In this document: positions 10,692 to 18,912 of the stretch, in pieces
Layout of the letters: each line of letters starts with the position of its first letter
Numbering within the stretch: the first letter of the stretch is position 1
NCBI RefSeq assembly: GCF_000988165.1
Contig: NW_020169305.1
Location: 27,784-91,783, forward strand
Origin: Vairimorpha ceranae
Taxonomy: Eukaryota > Microsporidia > Nosematidae
Reading direction: 5' to 3'
Length of the DNA stretch: 64,000 nucleotides
The notes under the pieces: model-generated
Databases searched by the model: none
Told to the model about the DNA's origin: nothing
What the model saw: only the letters and a program-made list of their open reading frames with translations
Made by a program: the position numbers and the translations under genes

Positions 10692-11876
10692 CTATTTGTT
10701 AAGTAACAAATTAATTATTGTACCATGAAAATATAAATTATCATCCATAAGCCGTTCAATATTTTTAAAATTAGTAAAAAGTTCCTTCCTGTTTACAAAA
10801 AAGACAAAAAAATATATTTCCTCGTCTTTAACTTCTAGATCTATTATTTTCTGTAAAAAATTACCAGTAATTTTCATCGGTGTATATCGATTAGAAGTTT
10901 TAGATTCTTTAGTTTTTGATATGAGGGTGTTATATACTTCTTTTACACTCCAGTCATTCGTGTGATGCTTATATGTACCCATATATTTTCCTATAACAAA
11001 AGGATACGTTTTAATTAAAAATTTTAAAAAATCTATATTTTCATGTGTGTTGGTAAATATTTCAGTAAATTCATGTACAATTGTCTCTGTAATCTCATCA
11101 ATCGCATTAAGTGACAATATCGCTCTGTAATATGTGACTTTCTTATTTCTAAAGTCCAAATCTTTATAATCTTCATGTTTACGGACAGATTTTATGTCTT
11201 CAAAATTAACGTATGAAATGTTACTGTCCAGATTGTAAAAACTTGCAGCATTTGTTACTGTATTAATGTTTTGTACTATGTTATTATTGTATTCTAGTGA
11301 ATACACTCTCCTATTCGTTTGTTCTTTAAGTATAAACATCATATACATCCCAAATGCTTCTACATCCTCACTTGTATTAATGTATTGGATTATTTTATAG
11401 GGTAATCGTGCTTTATAAAACTTACTGAACACAGGAAGATTAAAAAGAAGAAGAGTAGCGTATCTATACATTTTATCTTTACAGAAATTATCAGTTAAAA
11501 ATTTAATATAAAATGTATCTACCTCCATGTTATATGCAACAAGTCTCTCTGAGTATATTGGACATACCTTACTAGTAAGAATATTCACTACAACAAGCTT
11601 TTTTAGATTCTCTTTGTTTAGTGTTCCGATCAATTTAATAAAAAAGTTTTCTATACAAGGATCTTTTATTAAAGAGAAGGACGAAGCCAATTCGTTATCT
11701 ATAAAATACTGGGTGCATACAGACAATGACTTGCCCTGCTCGTATGAAATGTACTCGTATATTGTATTTAAATTGTGGTTTATATTCTGCAAAGATAATA
11801 CATTTGTTACACATATTTTAAACTTATAAACTGTATCAGGTGTCTTTCTAAAAGCTAAAAAATCTAATAAAGTCAT
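10692..11876 (-). CDS. Conserved-looking protein of unknown function (394 aa)
   Basis: I do not recognise the family. The protein is soluble, predicted largely helical (repeated aliphatic/aromatic heptad-like stretches), rich in Lys, Asn and Ile, with no signal peptide or TM segment. The start is well supported by ACCCCTTCAATG. Its position, 151 bp upstream of the PTPA gene on the same strand and in the core, suggests an intracellular housekeeping protein that has diverged beyond recognition. Structure-based search would be the best route to a function. Confidence 0.8.
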   Translation of the reverse strand: MTLLDFLAFRKTPDTVYKFKICVTNVLSLQNINHNLNTIYEYISYEQGKSLSVCTQYFIDNELASSFSLIKDPCIENFFIKLIGTLNKENLKKLVVVNILTSKVCPIYSERLVAYNMEVDTFYIKFLTDNFCKDKMYRYATLLLFNLPVFSKFYKARLPYKIIQYINTSEDVEAFGMYMMFILKEQTNRRVYSLEYNNNIVQNINTVTNAASFYNLDSNISYVNFEDIKSVRKHEDYKDLDFRNKKVTYYRAILSLNAIDEITETIVHEFTEIFTNTHENIDFLKFLIKTYPFVIGKYMGTYKHHTNDWSVKEVYNTLISKTKESKTSNRYTPMKITGNFLQKIIDLEVKDEEIYFFVFFVNRKELFTNFKNIERLMDDNLYFHGTIINLLLNK

Positions 11877-12374
11877 TGAAGGGGTTTTAAAAATAAACTA
11901 AAAGAAAAGTAAACAAAAGATGTTTATTGACACAATTAAATTTTGTTAATACTATTTTTTAGATTTTCAAACTTTGTTATTAAATCTTTTTATAGATTTT
12001 CAAACTTTGTTATTAAATCTTTTTTAGATTTTCAAACTTTGTTATTAACTCTTTTTTAAGATTTTCAAATTTTGTTAATACTATTTTTTAGATTTTCAAA
12101 CTTTGTTATTAAATCTTTTTTAAATTATTAACTCTTTTTTAAGTTAAAAATTTAAAGACTTTGAAATTTCTAAAAAAAGAAATTAAACATTAATTAACGA
12201 TATCAAAAAAGTAATTTTATATATATTAAGAAATTAAACAATGTATATAATAATTAAATCGTAACATTAATCTATTTAAAAAATTTTTAATTAAAGTTTC
12301 CTTTTTTATTATTTAACCCCATTGGTTAAATTAAAAGGAGGTAGGATTATAAAAGAATCTATTTAATCACCCAT
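11877..12374. other. Shared upstream region with minisatellite
   Basis: A divergent intergenic region (498 bp) between the 394-aa gene and the PH-domain gene. It is mostly a tandem array (11938-12133). The end nearest the PH gene contains AACCCCATTGGTT and the start-proximal CACCCATATG. Confidence 0.7.
11938..12133 (+). repeat. Tandem array, about 32-33 bp unit, five copies
   Basis: The core AGATTTTCAAACTTTGTTAT starts at about 11961, 11994, 12026, 12059 and 12090. A longer variant containing TTTTGTTAATACTA occurs twice, showing a higher-order duplication. The array sits in a divergent promoter region, so copy-number change could alter spacing. Confidence 0.85.
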
Positions 12375-13487
12375 ATGGAAGAAAACAAAAGTTTTAACAA
12401 ACGGAAAAAAAGTATAATGATAATAGATAAAAAAGGGCGCACAAAAGAGTTAATAAAAAATGAAGATAGTGCTTCTACACTAATTGATCCAACTGAAAAA
12501 GTAAATAAAGAAAGCGGAATAATGTTGCCAAAAGATCAAGAAAAAAGTGCTTTAAGTGAACATTCAGTTACTGAAGTATCAAAGATAAATGAAATTTCTA
12601 AAGTAAAAGAAGGAGAAGAAGGAGTTATAAATGTTCATACAGAAGGTAAATCACCAGAGACAGCCAATTTACATGAAATGTCAAATAAAGAAAATGTAGG
12701 TGAGAAGAATAAAGAAGAAAATGTAGTTGAGAAGAATGAAGAAGAAAATGAAAATGAGAAGAATGAAGAAGAAAATGAAAATAAAGAAGAAAAAAGTGAA
12801 GAAAATGAAAATAAAGAAGAAAATATAGATGAGAAGAATAACGAAGAAAACAAGAACGAACCAAATACCAGTAAAAACATTTCTTCACCAACAGAGAAGA
12901 AAACACTTAGTATGAGAAATGCAGAGATAGCAGCAGGAACATCTGTCGGTGCTGCTGCAATTATGTTGGGTAAAGGTACAGAAGAAAAAAATGTCGTTAT
13001 AGACGAAGACCAGAATGAAGAACATACAGTATCTGCCGATGCCAACAGAGACATATCACTGACCCAAGATGAGAAAAATAATATAAAAACCAGAAGTCCG
13101 TCTTTTACGCCACAAAAAATACCAACTCACGCTTTAGACCAAGATAGTGAAATTTTGAAAGAAAGAGAAGACGATAATGTAGAAGCAGAAGGCCACATGT
13201 GGAAAAGGAGAAAAATATTTGCATGTTTTTGGCATGAAAAATACTTTTTACTGACTAAAGAAGGTATATTAAAATATCATAAAGCTAATGGGACAAAAAA
13301 AAGTAAAGGAAATTGGGATCTAAAAAAGATTAATAGGGTGCATGAAGTGTTTATGGGCGGACAGAATCATCCTTTTAGACTTGCACTGATGGGTGATGAA
13401 GAAAATTTTCTTTTTGGTTTTGACGATTCAGATAGTAGAGAGTACTGGTTTATTAAACTTAGTAAATACACTAATCAGGACAACTAA
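12375..13487 (+). CDS. PH-domain protein with acidic Glu/Asn-rich N-terminus
   Basis: The C-terminal about 95 residues (272-367) form a pleckstrin-homology domain. It opens with EGHMWKRRK, continues with the basic beta-strand WHEKYFLLTKEGILKYH and ends with the invariant tryptophan in the final helix (SREYWFIKL). PH domains bind phosphoinositides or proteins at membranes, and the K/R-rich first strands fit lipid binding. Residues 1-110 are polar, and about 110-165 are a low-complexity run of NEEENENEKN-type repeats that is also visible as a DNA-level repeat (about 12690-12850). No signal peptide is present. A small helical AIAAGTSVGAAAIMLG-like stretch near residue 185 is hydrophobic and might touch membranes. 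The start is supported by CACCCATATG. The exact partner is unknown. Confidence 0.85.
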   Translation: MEENKSFNKRKKSIMIIDKKGRTKELIKNEDSASTLIDPTEKVNKESGIMLPKDQEKSALSEHSVTEVSKINEISKVKEGEEGVINVHTEGKSPETANLHEMSNKENVGEKNKEENVVEKNEEENENEKNEEENENKEEKSEENENKEENIDEKNNEENKNEPNTSKNISSPTEKKTLSMRNAEIAAGTSVGAAAIMLGKGTEEKNVVIDEDQNEEHTVSADANRDISLTQDEKNNIKTRSPSFTPQKIPTHALDQDSEILKEREDDNVEAEGHMWKRRKIFACFWHEKYFLLTKEGILKYHKANGTKKSKGNWDLKKINRVHEVFMGGQNHPFRLALMGDEENFLFGFDDSDSREYWFIKLSKYTNQDN

Positions 13488-14177
13488 TTACAGCAGTACA
13501 TTAAATAAATAGACACATTGTATCTATTAGACAATGTTCAGATTTATTTCTATTAAATTTTTACTATAAAGTTTATTTTCCTATTACATTTGTTATATTT
13601 ACGGACAAGTAGCACAGCAGTTATATTTAAAAATTATATAAGCATTTTTACATTATTTTTAACGCAGAATAAATAAAACCCCCTTCCAATGTATTGTTAC
13701 ACCTCTGTATTAAAAGTTAGTAGCGTTGAGTTGTTATATCTTTTATAAATAATTAAAACCTTTTATAGAACTATAGAATAAAACGAGACATTTGCCTAAT
13801 AAATAGGTTAGGTGAACTGGCTTTTTAAAATCTGACAATTCCTTAAAAAATCCTAATTTTGTAAATGAAAAAGATAATCATATACTAATTTTAAGTTATA
13901 TTAATTAATTTAAAAAGCCAAGCAAACATTTTAAAGTTATTAAAAAAAGATTAAATGTATAATTACATAGACTAAAAATTACATAGTGTTTTTATAAACT
14001 TCATTAAATTTATTCTAAACATTTACATTTAAATTTTTATAACGTGTTAATTACGCCATTAAGATAATAACTTTTAATCAGATACAATAATTTTTAATAA
14101 AAATTTATTAAATTTTTCAATATAACTGTATAACTAGCACACAGTTATAATAATTAAATAGCTTTTATTAATACATT
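13488..14177. other. AT-rich intergenic region
   Basis: No supportable gene was found. A CCCCCTTCCAATG string at about 13678-13690 resembles the local start signal but opens only 19 codons. Confidence 0.6.
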
Positions 14178-14657
14178 TTAATCAGAAATCATAATCTCCA
14201 TCACTTTATAAAAGAACTTTGCAATCTGTTCTTTTTCAAAACTGATCTCATCCCCAAGAACACCCAACTCATCGATGTTCTCTGATCGCACCAACGAATA
14301 AACGTACATATCATCCTCAGGCACCAGTTCGAAATGTAAAAATCTATTATCTTTGTTTACGTTGTATTTTACCACATATTTATCACCCACCTGTGTAATA
14401 TCTAATCCTAAAAATTTTACATACAGGTTAGTACTTCTAAGTAACTCATTTTCCTTCTGTAAACTTGTTATTAACTCATTCTCTGTATTTTTTATTTCTA
14501 TATCCAAATCAGCAATAAATTTAGAAGGGCTGTCTTTTTTTTTAGTAACGGAATCTGATTCATCTTTTACCCCTTTTGTGTGTCCAGTAGATTTAAATGT
14601 GCTCTTAGTACTCCTTTTAGGAGTCTTTAACGTTACTCGTTTCTTTGGTGTTTTCAT
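14178..14657 (-). CDS. Basic N-tail, coiled coil and RWD-like domain; possible Csm1/Spc25-type kinetochore protein
   Basis: Residues 1-45 are strongly basic and contain TPKKR, TPKRS and other TP/SP motifs typical of CDK-regulated chromatin proteins. Residues 48-75 form a short coiled coil (DLDIEIKNTENELITSLQKENELL). Residues 76-157 look like a compact alpha/beta RWD-type domain (FLGLDITQVGDKYVVKY, then FLHFELVPEDDMYVYSL and a final helix). This order matches small kinetochore or monopolin subunits such as Csm1/Pcs1, Spc24 and Spc25. I infer this from architecture, not from a diagnostic motif. It is divergent from adenylate kinase, 52 bp apart. The ATG is preceded by GGGGTCAAA instead of CCC. 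Confidence 0.75.
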   Translation of the reverse strand: MKTPKKRVTLKTPKRSTKSTFKSTGHTKGVKDESDSVTKKKDSPSKFIADLDIEIKNTENELITSLQKENELLRSTNLYVKFLGLDITQVGDKYVVKYNVNKDNRFLHFELVPEDDMYVYSLVRSENIDELGVLGDEISFEKEQIAKFFYKVMEIMISD

Positions 14658-14695
14658 TTTGACCCCTGTAAAAAAAATATTTAAAAATTTAACAT

Positions 14696-14698
14696 CCC
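14696..14698 (+). promoter_or_regulatory. CCC motif deciding adenylate kinase start
   Basis: A CCC run 11 bases before the ATG at 14710. The frame is open far upstream (to 14353), but that stretch overlaps the divergent gene. The motif plus the P-loop position select 14710. Confidence 0.6.
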
Positions 14699-14709
14699 TT
14701 TTTGTTTAC

Positions 14710-15249
14710 ATGTCCCATCTTATTATTGTAGGACCACCAGGATGTGGAAAAGGCACTATTAGTAAAAAACTTGCCAAGGATTTTAATTTTAAACATGTTA
14801 GTACAGGAGACCTTCTAAGGAATACTGGGGATAAAAATGTACAAGAAATACTAAAAAATGGTAATTTTGTATCCGATGAATGTATTACGCAGTTAATTGA
14901 AGAAGAATTACTTAACAATTCCTGTATTTTAGATGGATTTCCTCGTACATTAGTACAGGCTGAATATCTTGAAAAATGTAAAGATAAGAATATTAATATA
15001 TCACTTGTTTTATTAATTAATACAAGTGAAAAAGAATGTATTAGAAGAATACAGAATAGAGAAGATCAAAGAGAAGATGATAGAGACGTAGAAGTAATTA
15101 GAAGAAGACTTAAAGTATATCACATGTGTACTGAACCACTAATAGAATTTTATAAAGAAAGAAATTTACTGGTGACAGTTAATGGAAATAAGACAAAGGA
15201 TGAGGTGTACAATGATGTATTAGAAATATTAAAAAGAAAAGGTATATGA
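14710..15249 (+). CDS. Adenylate kinase, short form without full LID
   Basis: Catalyses ATP + AMP to 2 ADP. The P-loop GPPGCGKGT is at residues 8-16, the AMP-binding LDGFPRT at 74-80, and the arginine-rich REDDRDVEVIRRRL near 117-130. At 179 aa it is the short type: the LID between the two arginine clusters is reduced to a few residues, so there is no zinc-finger-like insertion. The start was chosen at the ATG directly before the P-loop strand (MSHLIIVG). It is divergent from the possible kinetochore gene, so the two may share a 52-bp promoter. The fold is certain, while assignment to cytosol or mitosome is not. Confidence 0.94.
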   Translation: MSHLIIVGPPGCGKGTISKKLAKDFNFKHVSTGDLLRNTGDKNVQEILKNGNFVSDECITQLIEEELLNNSCILDGFPRTLVQAEYLEKCKDKNINISLVLLINTSEKECIRRIQNREDQREDDRDVEVIRRRLKVYHMCTEPLIEFYKERNLLVTVNGNKTKDEVYNDVLEILKRKGI

Positions 15250-16369
15250 TTTATTAAAAAATAAATGACCATTAAATTAAAACATTTGACAGTTTATTAA
15301 AAATGAAGATATTTTTAATTTATTTTTATTAAATGTACTTTATTGTTATATTGAGCTATTTTAATACAAAAAATATTATTATTTGTAGGTTAGATTTCTT
15401 ACATATATTGATTCTTTGCTTTTTTACTGAACGATTCTATCCTGTATGTCAATCTTTGTTCTTCTCATTTTTAATAATAAAATTTCTCTTTCTGTGATCT
15501 AGCAAAACGTTTTTATAAATTTAATAAAAAGCCACTGATTGAATGTACGATTTAATTATGTTTAATATTTCCAGATCCTTTCTTAATTTTGTCACTACAC
15601 TATTTTATGTTAAAATTTATATATTTTCGTGTTTTATTCCAACACAACAAGCAGATAGTATCTTCGTAAATTTTTAATACCACTTCTCCTTGGTTATTAA
15701 GAGGTGTGACACTTTTTGGAAATTAAAAAACATGGCAAATATTTCGGTGTTGGTATATGAAAAGATGTTTGACTGGTATATTACATTTTTAAACACTCAT
15801 GTTTTCTAAAAGTAGCTCTTTTGATAACAAAACACATTTTGTTTTATTTTTCTGTCTTTATTACAATGATAATCTTATTATATAATTTTAATATTTAGTT
15901 GAAAGAATAACTTTTATCTCTAGTTATTTATTTGTTACACTTTGTTAAATCGAAAAATTCTTAATTTTTTTCCTGTCTGCTCGATTTTATATCTCTTGTA
16001 TTATAATAAATTTAAAATTTAATCATTTTATTATCTCGTCTCATAAAGCATGTCCTTATATTTTTCACATCGCGTTGCCATTTTGTCGACCGTTTTTTTG
16101 AATACAAGCGATAAATTTAATATTTAAATAATGAATACAAGCGATAAATTTAATATAAACAATGAATACAAGCGATAAATTTAATATAAACAATGAATAT
16201 ATTAAAAAAAATAATATATATAAATATTTAATATTATAAACAATGCATATTTAAACGACATTTAATATTATAAACAATGATTTTTTAAAAATTAATATAT
16301 AAAAACAATAAATATATAATAAAAATATATAATATTATAAACAATAAAAATATTTACATATAAACAAAT
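15250..16369. other. AT-rich spacer with tandem repeats at its right end
   Basis: No gene was recognised in 15250-16095. From 16100 a minisatellite runs to the stop codon of the next minus-strand gene. Confidence 0.6.
16100..16350 (+). repeat. Tandem array downstream of small secreted gene
   Basis: The unit GAATACAAGCGATAAATTTA starts at 16100, 16133 and 16164 (31-33 bp period). It then decays into TATATTAAA and TAATATTATAAACAAT units up to about 16350. It lies at the 3' side of the 65-aa secreted-protein gene. Confidence 0.85.
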
Positions 16370-16567
16370 TTATTCTTTAGATTTCGCATCATCTTTCTTA
16401 TCTTCTTCAGTTTTGTTTTTATCATCGTCAGAATTTGTAGTACTGTTGGAGGTGGGTGCTGTACCGCCAGTGTTACCTGTATTATCATTCTCTCCTGCTG
16501 ATGTTGATCCACATGCTCTTGCAAACACAGCTAAAGAAATAAGAAGTACTAGATTCTGGAAATTCAT
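16370..16567 (-). CDS. Small secreted acidic protein, QN-AC family (65 aa)
   Basis: A clear signal peptide (hydrophobic residues 6-16) ends at ARAC with Cys19. The remainder is low-complexity Gly/Thr/Ser/Asn then Asp/Lys/Glu (GENDNTGNTGGTAP, then DDDKNKTEEDKKDD). The N-terminus aligns with the protein at 18312-18683: MxxQN at 1-5, LAxF at 12-15 and an AC pair at 18-20. This points to a two-member secreted family with a conserved leader and divergent polar repeats. No CCC motif precedes the ATG, unlike the housekeeping genes. Function is unknown. Confidence 0.7.
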   Translation of the reverse strand: MNFQNLVLLISLAVFARACGSTSAGENDNTGNTGGTAPTSNSTTNSDDDKNKTEEDKKDDAKSKE

Positions 16568-18311
16568 AAAAAATGAAAAAATTTTCTTTAAATATTTTTA
16601 ATAAATGATAAAATTTTTAATTGGTTATTTGGTGATGATTTTCAAACATTTAATGAATTACAGTAGTACTAAAATAAATTGTAATGTTTTAGTATTAAAT
16701 AATGTATGTAATATTATTTAATCAAGTTTTTATTACGTTGTTTAATAACTGATTGCTTTATAATGAAAAATAAAAACTATTTGTAGAAGATAAAAATAGG
16801 TAACAAATAAGTGGTAAAATTAATTGCACATATTATGGTAAAAATTAATAGTAAAAAATAAATAATAGATTATTAATAATAACAAATTTATTGTAGTATT
16901 TACAGTCATTGAAAATATTTCAAGTTAATTATTTATTATTAAAAAATTCTTCTTCTTAATTTCAATGAGTTAAAATAATTGACATGTACTAAATTAATGG
17001 CTTGTATAAAATGACAGAAATTAAATAACAAATATTAGATTTATAATTTATTTTTTAAATTTCATTTTTTTAAATTTTTATTACAATATTTTAACAAGTA
17101 AAAATGTAATTAGTTCTTGTTCACACCTTAATATTAGTAAATAGACTTTAGAGATACACAAAATAATAAAATAAAAATGTTTGTAACTAGTAAGTGACAT
17201 TACTAATATTTACAAGTTTTATAATTTATTAGAAATTTTTTAATAGCATGGATGTAATTTAACATTTGTAGTGTTGTATTTATAAAAAAATAATTATTTA
17301 ACCTATAATTTACAAAATAAGTAATGAAATAAAGAATTGTAAAAATGTTATGACAAGAAGCAAACACATTATTTTCTTTCAATTTTTACAAAGAAACAGA
17401 AATTTTGAAAATTAGGATTTTCAAGGAAATTTATACAATTTATGATGTAGAGCAGTTTAAAATATTTAAAGAACTTACTGCTTTGTGATTAATTAAAAAA
17501 GACAAATTTGCAGTTGTGATATTTTAATGAGATTAATTAAAAAAAATGTTTGGTAGTTATTAATGGTATTAAACTATGACCCAGTGTTTGAAAATTTGCG
17601 CTGTCTTTTTTTTATATTTTCCATATTTAATTTTCGTGCGAAAATTGTTCACAGAAGACAAAAGTCAACCCATCAAAACAATTAGCTAGTTTGGCTATGA
17701 TAGGAGAGACTGATGGAGAAGAATATGCAATTGACTTTAAATAAATTAAATTATGTTTTACAAAAGAAAATTTTATAGTTGCCGAATATGTTAACTGTAT
17801 GGTATTTAGCAACATAAGAAAAACACGCAGCTGTTTTCTTATATTGTAGTAAATAGAACAAAGAAATAATAATGAAAATTTTTTAAGACAAATAAAAACT
17901 TAATAAAGAATTATTTATAATAAACGAAGCGCTTATTTAATATAAAATTGTTATAAAAATATGCTAAATTAAATCATTCCTTAATTTTTCGAATCAAATA
18001 TTTATAGTCAAAACATGAAATGTATGTCTAAAACCAAGTTAAGTGTACAACAAGAACCCCAAAGCTCGACTTCTTTGCAAATATTTAAAAAATTTATACT
18101 TTAGTATATTCATAATTTTCAAAATTAGCGGACTTCTAATATCTCTTCTGTGGTTGTTGTTAAATAAATTATTAATTTTTAAAAAAAGTTCCGAAGTTTA
18201 ATTATTCAAATAAATAATTAAAAATTTTTGATTAAATTTTTTTTAAAAAAATAATTTTAAAAATATCACCAACAAATTTAAACTATAACACATTTGATTT
18301 AATAAAACACT
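16568..18311. other. AT-rich spacer between the two QN-AC secreted genes, with possible coding relic
   Basis: About 1.7 kb without a complete ORF. Two open stretches on the plus strand (17354-17488 and 17631-17744) have protein-like composition but no ATG and are separated by stops, so they may be a decayed gene. The minus-strand ORF at 17627-17815 overlaps the second and is probably its shadow. Confidence 0.5.
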
Positions 18312-18683
18312 TTATTTTTTTTTACCCACAGTTCCTTCGCTTCCTGCTGTTTGTTCCTCGGTCTTTTCGGATCCTTCGCTTCCTGGTGTTTGTTCCTCAG
18401 TCTTTTCGGATCCTTCGCTTCCTGGTGTTTGTTCCTTAGTCTTTTCGGATTCCTTCTCCGGGTTTGCAGATTCCTTCTCCGGGTTTGCAGATTCCTTCTC
18501 CGGATTTGCAGATTCTTCTTCTGTTTTTTGTTGTCCCTCAGCCTTTCCAGTTCCTTCTGAAATTTGTGCCGGATTATCTTCACTACGTTTTTTCGAATCA
18601 TTAAATCCAAATAAAGGCCCACAACACGCTTTTCCAGTAAATAAAGCTAATGTTAATAAAATAGTAAAATTTTGTAACTTCAT
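18312..18683 (-). CDS. Secreted repeat protein, QN-AC family (123 aa)
   Basis: The signal peptide (residues 1-19) ends with ACCG. After a linker containing FGFNDSKKR, the protein is built from two in-frame tandem repeats: ESANPEK three times, then a 13-aa unit SEKTEEQTPGSEG three times, ending GKKK. The leader closely resembles that of the 65-aa protein at 16370-16567. The acidic/lysine repeat structure is typical of fast-evolving secreted or surface proteins, and repeat number may vary between isolates. A large antisense ORF here is a shadow. Confidence 0.8.
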   Translation of the reverse strand: MKLQNFTILLTLALFTGKACCGPLFGFNDSKKRSEDNPAQISEGTGKAEGQQKTEEESANPEKESANPEKESANPEKESEKTKEQTPGSEGSEKTEEQTPGSEGSEKTEEQTAGSEGTVGKKK

Positions 18684-18912
18684 AAAGTACTATTAAAATT
18701 TCTTTTTATACTTTTATTAATCAATAATTTAAGTTATTGGTATATTTTTATGATCTCCAAATATAGAAACTCAATATTTGTAAAATATAAATACTAAATG
18801 TTTATAATTTCCTCTTTTGTAAAATATAAAGCTAATTTTACATTTTAACAAATTAAGTAATTAATCAATTTATTTAATATAAATGATATTTAATTTATAC
18901 TAAATATTTTAT

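Noticed and set aside
11938..12133. CRISPR-like array (regular 32-33 bp repeats)
   Set aside because: The units are directly adjacent without unique spacers, no cas genes are present and the organism is eukaryotic. It is a minisatellite.
12625..13054. Two long minus-strand ORFs opposite the PH-domain gene
   Set aside because: They are antisense shadows of the Glu/Asn-rich repeats (yielding Phe/Ser/Leu runs) and have no independent support.
13678..13747. Start-like CCCCCTTCCAATG opening a short frame
   Set aside because: Only 19 codons before a stop, with no hydrophobic or conserved pattern and no visible splice signal.
14353..14709. Long N-terminal extension of adenylate kinase
   Set aside because: It overlaps the divergent gene and precedes the conserved start of the kinase fold. 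The CCC motif supports 14710.
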